A DNA stretch of 64,000 nucleotides from Streptomyces coacervatus. GTDB taxonomy: Bacteria; Actinomycetota; Actinomycetes; Streptomycetales; Streptomycetaceae. Each line of letters starts with the position of its first letter. Position 1 is the stretch's first letter. The translations under genes and the position numbers were made by a program. Under the pieces are notes generated by a model. The model worked only from the letters and a program-made list of their open reading frames with translations, did not search any database and was not told the origin of the DNA. Shown here one piece after another: positions 8,761 through 17,491 of this stretch. The stretch spans positions 62,001-126,000 of the forward strand of contig NZ_JARHTP010000024.1 in the NCBI RefSeq assembly GCF_029223485.1, given 5' to 3'.

Positions 8761-9708
8761 CTACCTGTCCCCCTCAGCCGGCCGCTGTGCAGGTGACCAG
8801 GATTCGCACGGTCCGAATCGCCGGTGGAGGGTTTCCTGCTCGTAAGGGAGGTGCGCGGGCAAGCTGATCAGTTCCATCTGCATGCCCCAGGGGGTCAGAA
8901 AGTAGACCCAGCGGTCCCCCGCGATGGGGCCGGCCGTCACCAACCGAGGCTCCCCCAGGACTTGTACACCTGGCTGCTTACGCAGGTAGGCCGTGGCCTC
9001 GTCGATGTCCCGTACGTAAAAGGCCAGATGGTGGCCGCCGTGATCGCTGTTGCGGGGCAGGACGCGGTTCTGGTCTGGAGCGGTGTATTCGAACAGCTCG
9101 ATGTTGGTGACCGGGCCGAGCCGCAGCATGGCGATATCTGTGGTGGCGCGGGGATGTACGTTGAGGGCCTCGCGCATCCAGTCGTCGCTGTCCGAGCGGA
9201 TGGTCTCCTCCCGGTAGAGCAGGTCCGCTCCGAGGACGTCGACAAAGAAGCGGACGGCCTCGTCCAAGTCCGGCACGGTGTACGCGATGTGGTCGACGTT
9301 GGTCGCGGTGGGGATGCCTCGAGCGGGTGCCGTGAGAGAGGGAGCACGCGGCGGGAGACGGTGCGCCACAGCATCCGGGACGCACGTCACCACGATGAGT
9401 TCCGTGCTCGAGACGGACTCCAGGCGCCCGTGGCTTCCTCTGGGGACGAGGACCGCATGGCCGGTGCTCACGGTGCGGCCGGGGCCATGGGCGTCTACGT
9501 GGAAGGTGGCATCGCCTCGGATCAGATACCAGAGATACTCTGTTCCGGCCTCTGGGTCGGCCTGGAGTAGGCCGCCCGGCTCCAGTGCCACGTGGTCGAT
9601 CGACTCGCACTCGCTGAACAGCATGCCGCGGCGGGCGAGCGACCGCCACCGGCGGGGCGGGCCCTCACCGAGGACAGTCGTTGCTGCACCGCTGTCTGTC
9701 ACAATCAC
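8761..9708 (-). CDS. Cupin-VOC fusion protein, CetB-like valiolone epimerase candidate
   Basis: Two domains. Residues 1-120 form a cupin-like barrel (EYLWYLIRGDATFHVD, GHAVLVPRGSHG). Residues about 137-290 are a vicinal-oxygen-chelate domain: VDHIAYTVPDLDEAVRFF, IELFEY, HHLAFYVRDIDEA, and GMQMELISLP supplying the metal-ligand H/E/H/E pattern. VOC proteins such as CetB of the cetoniacytone pathway epimerise 2-epi-5-epi-valiolone, and a cyclase of that type is encoded two genes away, so this is the natural candidate. The fused N-terminal cupin is unusual and may be structural. It overlaps the bicupin gene by 4 nt. Confidence 0.8.
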   Translation of the reverse strand: MIVTDSGAATTVLGEGPPRRWRSLARRGMLFSECESIDHVALEPGGLLQADPEAGTEYLWYLIRGDATFHVDAHGPGRTVSTGHAVLVPRGSHGRLESVSSTELIVVTCVPDAVAHRLPPRAPSLTAPARGIPTATNVDHIAYTVPDLDEAVRFFVDVLGADLLYREETIRSDSDDWMREALNVHPRATTDIAMLRLGPVTNIELFEYTAPDQNRVLPRNSDHGGHHLAFYVRDIDEATAYLRKQPGVQVLGEPRLVTAGPIAGDRWVYFLTPWGMQMELISLPAHLPYEQETLHRRFGPCESWSPAQRPAEGDR

Positions 9709-10454
9709 GGTGCCAGCTCCCCCTCATGATGCCGCCTCAGGATCTCGAAGCTGGCACACACAGCTTCGAATCCTTCAGTGGCCGCCGTGATGCACAGCGA
9801 CTCGCCGCCGGACGTCGTGACCGCCATGCCTTTGCGGATCGGGACTTCGCGGGAGTGTGCAGTGGCTGTTGCTTCGCCGGCGAGTACGAAGACCGTGTGC
9901 TCGGTGCCATGGCTGGGCAGCTGCTCCGACTGGCCCGGTGCGAGGCGTAGTAGCCGGATTCTGTTCAGGGGGCCCTGCAGAACGCAGCGGGGATCGACAT
10001 CTTTCTCGTGCTGGAGGTTGATGATGGTCGCCTTGCCGTCGGGCAGCGGCATCGGTGTCGCGTCCTTCCTGAGCGAGTGGGCGAGTCTGACGGTGCGGGG
10101 TGCCGGTATTTCGATGGTCAGCCAGCTCAGCGCGTCGGGGCCGGTGTTGCGCAGGCCATGGGTGGCACCAAGGCCGGTCAGGATCACTTCGCCCGCCCGC
10201 ACCGGCTGGGGACGTCCGTTGAGCAGCGCTTCGCCTTCTCCCGTGAGGAGCACGTAGACCTCTTCCGTGCGGCTGTGGAGGTGTTCGCCGCTCAGACCGC
10301 CCGGGGGGACACAGGCCCACTCGACCGCCTCATACGGGCCGCGCAGGCCGGTTCCGCTGGCCAATGACCTCCACTGGGTAAGGCCGGGTGCTCCGTGGAC
10401 GCCGTAGACCGCCGATGGCAGGGCCAGGTCGGCGAGGAGAAGTTCATTCGGCAT
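9705..10454 (-). CDS. Bicupin protein
   Basis: A 249-residue protein with two tandem cupin domains. The first has GEHLHSRTEEVYVLLTGEGE followed by GEVILTGLGATHGLRN, which supplies the usual two metal-binding histidine clusters. The second (about residues 150-240) is degenerate, with SHGTEHTVFVLAGEAT. It may isomerise or epimerise a sugar-type substrate or act as a dioxygenase; the sequence does not say which. The ATG at 10454 overlaps the end of the cyclase gene by 11 nt, indicating coupled translation. Confidence 0.78.
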   Translation of the reverse strand: MPNELLLADLALPSAVYGVHGAPGLTQWRSLASGTGLRGPYEAVEWACVPPGGLSGEHLHSRTEEVYVLLTGEGEALLNGRPQPVRAGEVILTGLGATHGLRNTGPDALSWLTIEIPAPRTVRLAHSLRKDATPMPLPDGKATIINLQHEKDVDPRCVLQGPLNRIRLLRLAPGQSEQLPSHGTEHTVFVLAGEATATAHSREVPIRKGMAVTTSGGESLCITAATEGFEAVCASFEILRRHHEGELAP

Positions 10455-11676
10455 CGAGGCCTCCGGCGGCGAGGACGGCGACTGCCTGGGAGATCTCGCT
10501 GACCGTTACGTCGTTGACGAAGCAGGCCGTTCCGATGCCGGTCGGCAGGGGCAGGTGCTGCAGTCCGTCGCGGTGGCGGATGGTGTCTTCGAGTGCCGCA
10601 GCCAGACTCTCGACGTCACAGACCGGGTGATACTGCGGAAGCTGCAGTTGGCGCATGACACGTCCGATGCGCTGCTGTTCCTCGCTTGTGAGGAGTCCCC
10701 GCCGACGGGCAATCACGGACGTCAGGGCCATGTCAATGTTGACGGCCTCGCCGTGCAGAAGGTCCGGCAGCGCCTGCATCTCGATGGTGGGGCTGAAGGT
10801 GTGGCCGTAGTCGACCAGGCGCTGCAGGTCGCTCTCCCAGAGGTTGGGCTGCAGTTCTTCCAGCATGCCGTGGATGGCGCGTTCCAGAACCTCCTGTCCC
10901 GCGTCGCCCTCCGCCGGCTGCGACTGCATCCTGGACTCCACCAGGTCAGTCCCGTGCGTTTCGAGGAGTTCGAAGAGGCGCACGTCCTTGATCAGCGCGA
11001 TCTTCAGGATCTCGGCGAGCCCGTTGCGGACGTGGCGTTCGTCGAGCGTGGCCAGGAACGTCTTGTCGAGGAGCGCCAGAGCGGGGGCGAAGTAGGTGCC
11101 CAGTCGGTTCTTGTGGCTCCCGAAGTTGACACCCGTCTTGACCCCCACCCCGGCGTCGACGAGGCCGATCAGCGTCGTGGGGATGCGGACGTACGGCGTG
11201 CTGCGGCGGTACAAGCTGGCGGCGAATCCGACGATGTCGAGGAGCACCCCGCCGCCGATGGCGATGATGGGGTCGTGTCGTCGCGCGATGCCGAACCGGT
11301 CGAGTTCCTGGACCACGTGGGAGACGCTGTCCATGGTCTTGCTGCCTTCCTCCACCGGGAGGACGCAGAGATGGGGGTGCAGCTGGTGCGCCTCCAGATA
11401 GGTCCGTAAGGGGGCTCCGTAGAGCGGTTCGAGACGGGCGTCCAGCACGATGAACCGACGGTTGTCGGTGCGCTCGGTGGTGCCGGCCCGGGCAAGGTCG
11501 TAGCGCGAGGGGTCGAGGAGGTTGTCGACCATGCGCACTTCGTAGTGGACGGGCTTCGCGGCCCGGACGAGCCACTTGGGCTCGTCCTCGCCGTGGCGCA
11601 GCAGACCATCCGCTGCGGCGTGGCGCTGGTGCGGGGCTGGCAGAGAACGGGTTACGGACTGCACAGCGCTTTCCAT
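10444..11676 (-). CDS. 2-epi-5-epi-valiolone synthase (sedoheptulose 7-phosphate cyclase)
   Basis: A dehydroquinate-synthase-fold cyclase that converts sedoheptulose 7-phosphate to 2-epi-5-epi-valiolone with NAD+ and a divalent metal. Diagnostic stretches are IAIGGGVLLDIVGFAASLYR, PTTLIGLVDAGVGVKTGVN, HKNRLGTYFAP, and RHVRNGLAEILKIALIKD. These match EEVS (AcbC/ValA/CetA class) rather than true AroB. Metal ligands lie in the NGLAE, HGEAVN and YGHTFSP segments. I chose ATG 11676 (GAGG 8 nt upstream), giving 410 residues, a typical length. There are no O-methyltransferase or ATP-grasp neighbours, which argues against the mycosporine (DDGS) branch. This is the pathway-defining gene. Confidence 0.92.
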   Translation of the reverse strand: MESAVQSVTRSLPAPHQRHAAADGLLRHGEDEPKWLVRAAKPVHYEVRMVDNLLDPSRYDLARAGTTERTDNRRFIVLDARLEPLYGAPLRTYLEAHQLHPHLCVLPVEEGSKTMDSVSHVVQELDRFGIARRHDPIIAIGGGVLLDIVGFAASLYRRSTPYVRIPTTLIGLVDAGVGVKTGVNFGSHKNRLGTYFAPALALLDKTFLATLDERHVRNGLAEILKIALIKDVRLFELLETHGTDLVESRMQSQPAEGDAGQEVLERAIHGMLEELQPNLWESDLQRLVDYGHTFSPTIEMQALPDLLHGEAVNIDMALTSVIARRRGLLTSEEQQRIGRVMRQLQLPQYHPVCDVESLAAALEDTIRHRDGLQHLPLPTGIGTACFVNDVTVSEISQAVAVLAAGGLDAE

Positions 11677-11759
11677 ATGGCATGCCTCATCGGTTGTGGG
11701 TGGGCAGCGTGTTGAATGGCAGCCGGCCGGCCGGTGCCACCCCGGGATGCGGTCATGTC

Positions 11760-12464
11760 TCAGGTCCAAGCCGGGGGCCTGGCGTCCATAACCTGGCCGG
11801 AGATGTGCTGCGCCTCCGGGGTGAGCAGGAAGCGGGCGAAGGGAAGGTTGTCGCGTGCGTCAGGCAGTGGCGGGTACGGGTCGGACCTGCCCAGAGCCTG
11901 CTGCTTACGCTTCAAATGCTCACGCGCCAGGGGTGTTTCAGCGGCTATCCCCAGCGCGTTCACACAGATGTGAGTGTCGGCGAGTTCTTCGGCCAGGCAT
12001 CGCACATGCTGTTCGAGCGCGGCCTTGGCCGCACAGTAGGCGGCCAGCATGTCCACGGGGACGCGGGCGCCGCGTGATCCGATGGCCAGGACACTGCCAC
12101 GTCCTGCCTGCCGCATCGCCGGGACGATGTGCTGAATGCATCGGACGAAGCCGAGAAAGCTGACGTCGAGGACGTGTTCGACTTCACCGATGGGAACGTC
12201 CCATCCGTAGCCGACCGCAGAAGCGTCAGAGGGGCAGTAGACGAATCCGTAAGGGACGGGTAACTCGTTCTTCATTTGCTTGAAGAAGGCACTGACGCTT
12301 TCTTCGGAGGTGACATCGACCTGACGGTAAATCACCCCATTCCCCAGCTCCACGGGCGTTCTCGCGCCTGCCATGACGATGTGCCCGCGACGCGCCAAAT
12401 CTTTGGCCAAAGCCGCACCGAAGCCGCTGCTTGCGCCAATGACCACAATGGGGGTTTTGCTCAC
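11760..12464 (-). CDS. SDR family oxidoreductase, third of cluster
   Basis: A short SDR of 234 residues: VIGASSGFGAALAKDLARRG nucleotide site, IGSRGARVP with the catalytic serine, and YCAAKAALEQH with the tyrosine-lysine pair. The usual NNAG is replaced by YCPSDAS, an oddity near the active site. It follows the TreT-like gene by 8 bp and precedes the cyclase by 83 bp. Likely substrate: a hydroxyl or ketone of valiolone or of its glycoside. Confidence 0.84.
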   Translation of the reverse strand: MSKTPIVVIGASSGFGAALAKDLARRGHIVMAGARTPVELGNGVIYRQVDVTSEESVSAFFKQMKNELPVPYGFVYCPSDASAVGYGWDVPIGEVEHVLDVSFLGFVRCIQHIVPAMRQAGRGSVLAIGSRGARVPVDMLAAYCAAKAALEQHVRCLAEELADTHICVNALGIAAETPLAREHLKRKQQALGRSDPYPPLPDARDNLPFARFLLTPEAQHISGQVMDARPPAWT

Positions 12465-12472
12465 GGCTCCTC

Positions 12473-13969
12473 CTAGGGCAAGTGGCGTGGTACCAGGCTG
12501 TCGTAGAGCGCGCAGTAGTCCATGAACTCCCGGTCGATGAGGAAATGCTCGGCGCAGCGGCGTCGGGCGGCCGTGCCGAGTCTCTGGCGCAGCTGCGGAT
12601 CCGACAGCAGCCGCACGACGGCCTGGCCGAAGGCCTGCAGGTCCCGGGGGTCACGGATCAACAGGCCCTCGCGCTCATCGCGGATCTGGGCCGGAATGCC
12701 GCCGACCGCGCTGGCGACGATGGCCCTGCCCTTCCACATCGCCTCGGTGACGGTGAGGCCGAAACCTTCCTGCAGACTCTTCTGCGCAACGACGGTCGCC
12801 CGGTGTTGCAGGGCGTTGACGATCTGCGCGTTGGTTTCGGTGTCCTTCAAAGACAGAGTGACAAGGTGAATCCGCTGACGCACCGCGGGGTCCGTCGCCG
12901 CCCATGTCCGGCGGAGACGTCGCAGGATCTCGGCGCCCTCCGGGTCATCCGGGATGTCTGCGGGCTCCGGGCCGGCCAGAACGAGATGGGCATCCGCTCG
13001 AGCCGGTGCGATGTGCGTCGAGAAGGCCCGCAGCACTCCGGCCATGTCTTTCAGGGGGTCCCACCGGGAGACTTGCAGAAGCACTGGCGCGCCGGCGGGC
13101 AGCGGCTGGTCCTGCACGACCTGTGCCGCGCGCTCATCCGGGCCCCCGCTGTCGGGGGAGGCTTCCAGCCCGATGGCCTTCAGCAGCTGATGCACCGCGG
13201 AATCGGTCAGGGGCTGGTTCTTTGCTGCGGCTGGGTCGATCGAGGGCCGCAGGACGACGACCTTTCCTTCCTGCTGTTCCAGATGCCGCGGTGCATACCC
13301 CTGAACCGAGAAGCCGCAGCGACTGGGGGCATGCAGGTAGGGCTCCAGGAACTGCCAGGTCTCCCGCACGGTTTCGGAGTGCGCTGCTGTCCCGATGTGG
13401 CAGCGCCACGCCACGCACAGCCCTCCGGCAGCGAGGAGAGGGGCCAGGCCCAGTGTCTGAGGATCATGGAGCACGCACACGTCGCCAGCCGTCACCCACG
13501 TCATCACCTCTTCGGCCTGGCGTTGCGTGACGGTTTCGTAGGTCTTCCGTTCGGCCGGGCCGAGAGGGCCTCCCGGGTCCGGGCTGCCGTGCAGGCGGTG
13601 ATGCAGTCGCTTCGTCACGGCAAAGAAATCGGGCTCGCCGGACAGCACGAGCCACCGGGTGCGAAGGCCTGCATCGTTGTGGAGCCCGATCGACCTGTCC
13701 AGCAGCTCCGCAACACCGCCGCCGGTGGCCGTGGTGTTCAGGTGCCAGATGGTCCGGCCCGCGACGGCGGCCGCCGTCGCGGAGGGGGCCGCCGTCGCGG
13801 AGGGGGCCGCCAACGTTCGAGGAGAAGGGCGGGGAGTCGGTTCCACTTCGCTGACCAATAGCCCCAAAGCCCTCACCCCGTTCTTGACGACCTTCATATG
13901 CAGACTTTGCTTACACGTGAAAATTTCCAGCTTGGGATTCACCTTAGAAGTCATCACGCATGGCCGCAT
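12473..13969 (-). CDS. TreT-like GT4 glycosyltransferase (trehalose synthase/phosphorylase family)
   Basis: GT-B retaining glycosyltransferase related to trehalose glycosyl-transferring synthase, which joins NDP-glucose to glucose. Seen: IWHLNTTATGGGVAELLDRS, DFFAVTKRLHHRLHG, CVLHDPQTLGLAP, the acceptor/phosphate loop SRWDPLKDMAGVLRAF, and the donor motif EGFGLTVTEAMWKGRAIVAS. In a C7-cyclitol cluster it could build an alpha-linked pseudo-disaccharide. About 65 N-terminal residues precede the fold and contain a tandem 18-bp repeat encoding AAPSAT twice, so the true start is uncertain (13969, 13954 or 13897). Confidence 0.85.
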   Translation of the reverse strand: MRPCVMTSKVNPKLEIFTCKQSLHMKVVKNGVRALGLLVSEVEPTPRPSPRTLAAPSATAAPSATAAAVAGRTIWHLNTTATGGGVAELLDRSIGLHNDAGLRTRWLVLSGEPDFFAVTKRLHHRLHGSPDPGGPLGPAERKTYETVTQRQAEEVMTWVTAGDVCVLHDPQTLGLAPLLAAGGLCVAWRCHIGTAAHSETVRETWQFLEPYLHAPSRCGFSVQGYAPRHLEQQEGKVVVLRPSIDPAAAKNQPLTDSAVHQLLKAIGLEASPDSGGPDERAAQVVQDQPLPAGAPVLLQVSRWDPLKDMAGVLRAFSTHIAPARADAHLVLAGPEPADIPDDPEGAEILRRLRRTWAATDPAVRQRIHLVTLSLKDTETNAQIVNALQHRATVVAQKSLQEGFGLTVTEAMWKGRAIVASAVGGIPAQIRDEREGLLIRDPRDLQAFGQAVVRLLSDPQLRQRLGTAARRRCAEHFLIDREFMDYCALYDSLVPRHLP

Positions 13970-14412
13970 CCGACCGCATGTGAATTTCAGGTAACCCGAA
14001 CATTTCCCGTTAGATTTCCCCCGTCGGAAGATCGTTTACTGATAGTAGATAGCGGTTTCTAGCGACGTCAAGTGCATAATCTCGGTCAGTTTCAAAAGGG
14101 CATCTTCACCGTCCCGCCAGACACGGAATGAGGTGTTCGATCTTCCGAACAAAGCGGCCCTGTGAGGCAGTGGCCAGGGAAAACGACTCCTCTACCGCAA
14201 CGCTCCTGCCGTCCCGAAAGGGACATGTCGGAGCGTCCCGCCGGACCGGAACTCACAGATGGAACACATGCATTGAACAGTCCTGCGAACAGAATCAGCC
14301 ATCGCGCTCCGGTGAGCCAGCATGTGGCCCTGGCTCAGCCGAGCAGGCCCGGTCTAACCTGCTGGCCGCCCGAAGGTGATCAGTGGCGACCGAACCGACC
14401 GAGGAGTCATCC
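13970..14412. promoter_or_regulatory. Divergent promoter region of the C7-cyclitol cluster
   Basis: A 443-bp A/T-richer spacer between the TreT-like gene (minus) and the epimerase gene (plus). It holds a 9-bp inverted repeat, GGAAGATCG at 14026-14034 and CGATCTTCC at 14138-14146. The second copy lies inside the palindrome-like GTTCGATCTTCCGAAC at 14135-14150. These could be operator half sites for a cluster regulator; no regulator gene is visible in the cluster. I did not see a convincing CDS here. Confidence 0.45.
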
Positions 14413-15402
14413 ATGGCCAGTGCCTTACATCATCGAGTGGTGGCCGTGACCGGAGGGCTTGGGTTTGTGGGCCAGAACCTGGTCCGCACGCTTGCTTCAG
14501 CGGGCCACGAGGTGCATGTCGTCGATGTCCGGCCCGAGGACCAACTCGGTGAGCTGCCGGACGGTGCCCACTACCGCAGGGCCGATCTGAGGGACGGGCT
14601 GCAGACCCGCGCTGCCCTCGCGGACGCCCAACTTGTCTTCCATCTTGCAGGAAACCCCAGCGGCACCGTGTCGGTGGTGAATCCGCGTCTGGACTTCGAA
14701 ACGAACGCCCTGGGCACGTTCAACGTCTGCGAGGCCGTACGCGACACCGGCTGCCGGCTCGTCTACCTGTCGTCGGCGATGACATATGGCAAGCCTCAGG
14801 CGTTCCCCATCGCGGAGGACCACCCGGTGGCCCCCTACTACCCGTACGCGGCCTCCAAGCTCTCGGGCGAGTACACGGTGAAAGCGTTCGTGGAGACCTA
14901 TGGGATCTCCGCGGCCATCGGGCGGGCCTTCGTCATCTACGGGCCGGGCGAGGACCCCCGTCGGGCAGGTGCCGAGGTGGGGCAGTACCTGCGCTGGCAC
15001 CTCAACGGCCAACCCATCCAGATCACCGGTGACATGGATCGGAAGACCAGGGATTTCGTCCACGTCGACGACATCGTCTCCGGCCTGCTGCTCATCGCAG
15101 CCCATGGCGTCGACGGGCAGGTGTACAACCTCGGGTCCGGGCAGGAGACCTCCCTGCGTGAACTGGTGGCGGCCATCGGCATGGTGACAGGCCGGACACC
15201 GGAGACAGTCGTCAATGACGACATCACCGAGGACACGTACCGCCTGGTCGCAGACGTGTCCAAACTGCGAGGGCTGGGCTACGAACCACTGGTCACGCTG
15301 GAAAGCGGGCTGGCCGACGTGATCAGCCATCTGGGAGACAGCCCTGAACTCCCCATGCTGGACACCATCTTCCGGCCCGCTCAGCGCGAGACCGCGGCAT
15401 GA
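14413..15402 (+). CDS. NAD-dependent sugar epimerase/dehydratase
   Basis: Extended SDR. It has VTGGLGFVGQNLVR, HLAGNPSGTVSVVNP, the SSAMTYG serine/threonine segment, and YPYAASKLSGE with the YxxxK pair, then GRAFVIYGPGEDPR and RDFVHVDDIVSG, all typical of UDP-glucose/galactose 4-epimerases and related dehydratases. I prefer ATG 14413, preceded by GAGGAG at 7 nt, over a GTG at 14383. Length is 329 residues. The gene overlaps the GH13 start by ATGA, so they are cotranslated. It probably tailors the nucleotide sugar used by the cluster glycosyltransferases. Confidence 0.87.
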   Translation: MASALHHRVVAVTGGLGFVGQNLVRTLASAGHEVHVVDVRPEDQLGELPDGAHYRRADLRDGLQTRAALADAQLVFHLAGNPSGTVSVVNPRLDFETNALGTFNVCEAVRDTGCRLVYLSSAMTYGKPQAFPIAEDHPVAPYYPYAASKLSGEYTVKAFVETYGISAAIGRAFVIYGPGEDPRRAGAEVGQYLRWHLNGQPIQITGDMDRKTRDFVHVDDIVSGLLLIAAHGVDGQVYNLGSGQETSLRELVAAIGMVTGRTPETVVNDDITEDTYRLVADVSKLRGLGYEPLVTLESGLADVISHLGDSPELPMLDTIFRPAQRETAA

Positions 15403-17075
15403 GCGGCGACACCGACTGGTGGCGGAAGGCCGTCATCTACCAGATCTACCCACGCAGCTTCGCCGATTCAAACAACGACGGCATCGGCGACCTGCGAGGC
15501 ATCACCCGACGGCTCGATCACATCCGTGATCTGGGCGCGGATGCAGTATGGCTGTCGCCCTTCTACCAGTCGCCCATGCGTGACTTCGGGTACGACGTCA
15601 GCGACTACTGCGCCGTCGATCCGCTCTTCGGAACCCTGCACGATTTCAAGCACCTCCTCGCGGAAGCACACGACAGGGGTATCCGAGTCCTGGTGGACTT
15701 CGTGCCCAATCACACCTCCAGTGACCATCCATGGTTCCAGGAATCCGTCTCAGGACGGGACAATGGTCACCGCGACTGGTACGTGTGGCGGGACCCAGCT
15801 GCCGACGGGGGGCCTCCCAACAACTGGCTGAGCCTCTTCGGCGGGGGCCCCGCCTGGACATTCGACGAAAGATCCGGGCAGTACTACCTGCACTCCTTCC
15901 TGCCCACCATGCCAGAGCTCAACTGGCGCAACCCCGCGGTCCAACGGGCGATGTTCGACGTGGTGCGCTTCTGGCTCGACCTCGGCGTCGACGGCTTCCG
16001 CATCGACTGCGCCCACTTCCTCATGAAAGACCCCGCGTTCCGCGACAACCCGCCGGCCGACACCGGCCTCCTCTCCATGCACCGGCCATACGGCAAGTAC
16101 GACGAGCAGATACACCTCTACGACAAGGGACACGAAGACGTCCACGGCATATACCGCGATCTTCGTGCGCTGCTCGACTCGTACTCCTCTACAAGTCAGC
16201 GGATCGCTATCGGTGAGATCCACGTCTTCGACTGGGCGGAATGGGCCACGTACTACGGTGCGGACCTCGACGAGCTGCACATGCCCTTCAACTTCGGCCT
16301 ACTGCAGTCCAAGTGGGAGGCCGGAGAGGTCAACAGCTTCATCCGTGCGGTGGATCAAGCCGTACCGCCAGGAGCCTGGCCCAGCTGGGTACTGGGCAAT
16401 CACGACGAGCCGCGCATTGCTTCTCGCGTCGGGGTGAAACAGGCCCGGGTGGCGATGCTGCTTCTTCTCACGCTGCGGGGCACACCCACGATCTACTACG
16501 GCGACGAACTGGGCTTGCCTGACGCCACCGTGCCACCACATCTCATTCAAGATCCGTGGGCTCTCGCGAGCGGGGGACTGAATCTCGGACGCGACCCTCA
16601 GCGAGCCCCCATGCTCTGGCACGACGCACCTCACGCCGGTTTCACCAGCGACGAGGTCTCTCCATGGCTCCCCCTCGCCGCGGACCCCGCAGCTCATAGC
16701 GTCGCAGCTCAGCACCAAGACGGACGGTCCATGCTCAACTTCACCCGGTCGCTGCTCAGTCTGCGCCGTCGCACGCCGGCTCTTCACGGCGGCGAGCAGC
16801 GTCTCCTGGAGGGCCTCCCCGAAGGCCTAGTGGGCTATCACCGCACAGACGGAACCGATACGTTCATCGTGTTGCTCAATCTGGGCAGCGACACACTGAC
16901 GGTTTCCGATCCCCAGTCACTGAGCACGGATGGCAGCTCGCTGCACATCATCCTGTCGACCGCGGTAGATCAACCGCCCGCCGAACAGCATCCGATTCCC
17001 GCTGCGTGGCCTGTAGTTCTTCAGGGAGACGAGGGCTTGATCCTGGTTCTTGCCGACGGTGGCCAGCAGCCATAG
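15399..17075 (+). CDS. GH13 alpha-glucosidase
   Basis: Glycoside hydrolase family 13 of the oligo-1,6-glucosidase/trehalose-hydrolase type, 558 residues. It starts WWRKAVIYQIYPRSFADSN, with region I DFVPNHTS, region II GFRIDCAHF (nucleophile aspartate), region III GEIHVF (acid glutamate) and region IV LGNHDEPR. All three catalytic acids are present. The residue after the nucleophile is cysteine where valine is usual. No signal peptide, so it is cytosolic. Beside a TreT-like glycosyltransferase it may trim, transglycosylate or recycle a trehalose-like pseudo-disaccharide. Confidence 0.9.
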   Translation: MSGDTDWWRKAVIYQIYPRSFADSNNDGIGDLRGITRRLDHIRDLGADAVWLSPFYQSPMRDFGYDVSDYCAVDPLFGTLHDFKHLLAEAHDRGIRVLVDFVPNHTSSDHPWFQESVSGRDNGHRDWYVWRDPAADGGPPNNWLSLFGGGPAWTFDERSGQYYLHSFLPTMPELNWRNPAVQRAMFDVVRFWLDLGVDGFRIDCAHFLMKDPAFRDNPPADTGLLSMHRPYGKYDEQIHLYDKGHEDVHGIYRDLRALLDSYSSTSQRIAIGEIHVFDWAEWATYYGADLDELHMPFNFGLLQSKWEAGEVNSFIRAVDQAVPPGAWPSWVLGNHDEPRIASRVGVKQARVAMLLLLTLRGTPTIYYGDELGLPDATVPPHLIQDPWALASGGLNLGRDPQRAPMLWHDAPHAGFTSDEVSPWLPLAADPAAHSVAAQHQDGRSMLNFTRSLLSLRRRTPALHGGEQRLLEGLPEGLVGYHRTDGTDTFIVLLNLGSDTLTVSDPQSLSTDGSSLHIILSTAVDQPPAEQHPIPAAWPVVLQGDEGLILVLADGGQQP

Positions 17076-17491
17076 AGGATGATGTGCCCGATCCCAGAAC
17101 CCGCCGGTGGGCTGAGGCCTTGTGTGGCCTCCGGTCCCGCTCTCCGCAACAGTATGACGTCCAGCGGTTCTGGGGCGGCCCGACCAACCACCAGCTTCCG
17201 TTGCCGGCTGCGGGTATGGAGAGCCGACGCTCGCCGACGAGTGCGGGTGTCGGTTCAGCTCAACGGTGTCGCCGTGGAAACACGGACGGCACGGGCCGTC
17301 CGAGGTAGCCGAGCAGAGCCTTTTGCGGCACAGCGCACGACCACCGCCCTATGGAGAATGTCCTGCTGGATGGCGGTCGTTGCCCGCCAAAGCCTGGCCA
17401 GACACACGTGAGAGCCAATGACGGCCACGCCCTTTTCAAAATCGCCGACAGCCCGGCGCGTTCCCCCTGCCTACGACGAAACGGACAGCCG
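17076..17491. other. Intergenic stretch without a convincing gene
   Basis: About 416 bp between the GH13 and GT2 genes. The GT2 frame is open back to 17351, but those residues do not resemble a glycosyltransferase N-terminus. It probably holds the promoter for the GT2/MATE segment. I see no clear terminator or RNA gene. Confidence 0.4.

Noticed and set aside
8761..8845. Extending the SDR frame open to 8719 as a 553-residue fusion
   Set aside because: The upstream part is the shadow of the LLM gene; the SDR has a good ribosome site before 7834.
10444..11676. True 3-dehydroquinate synthase (AroB)
   Set aside because: The VDAGVGVKTGVN and HKNRLGTYFAP segments, the length and the cluster context fit EEVS instead.
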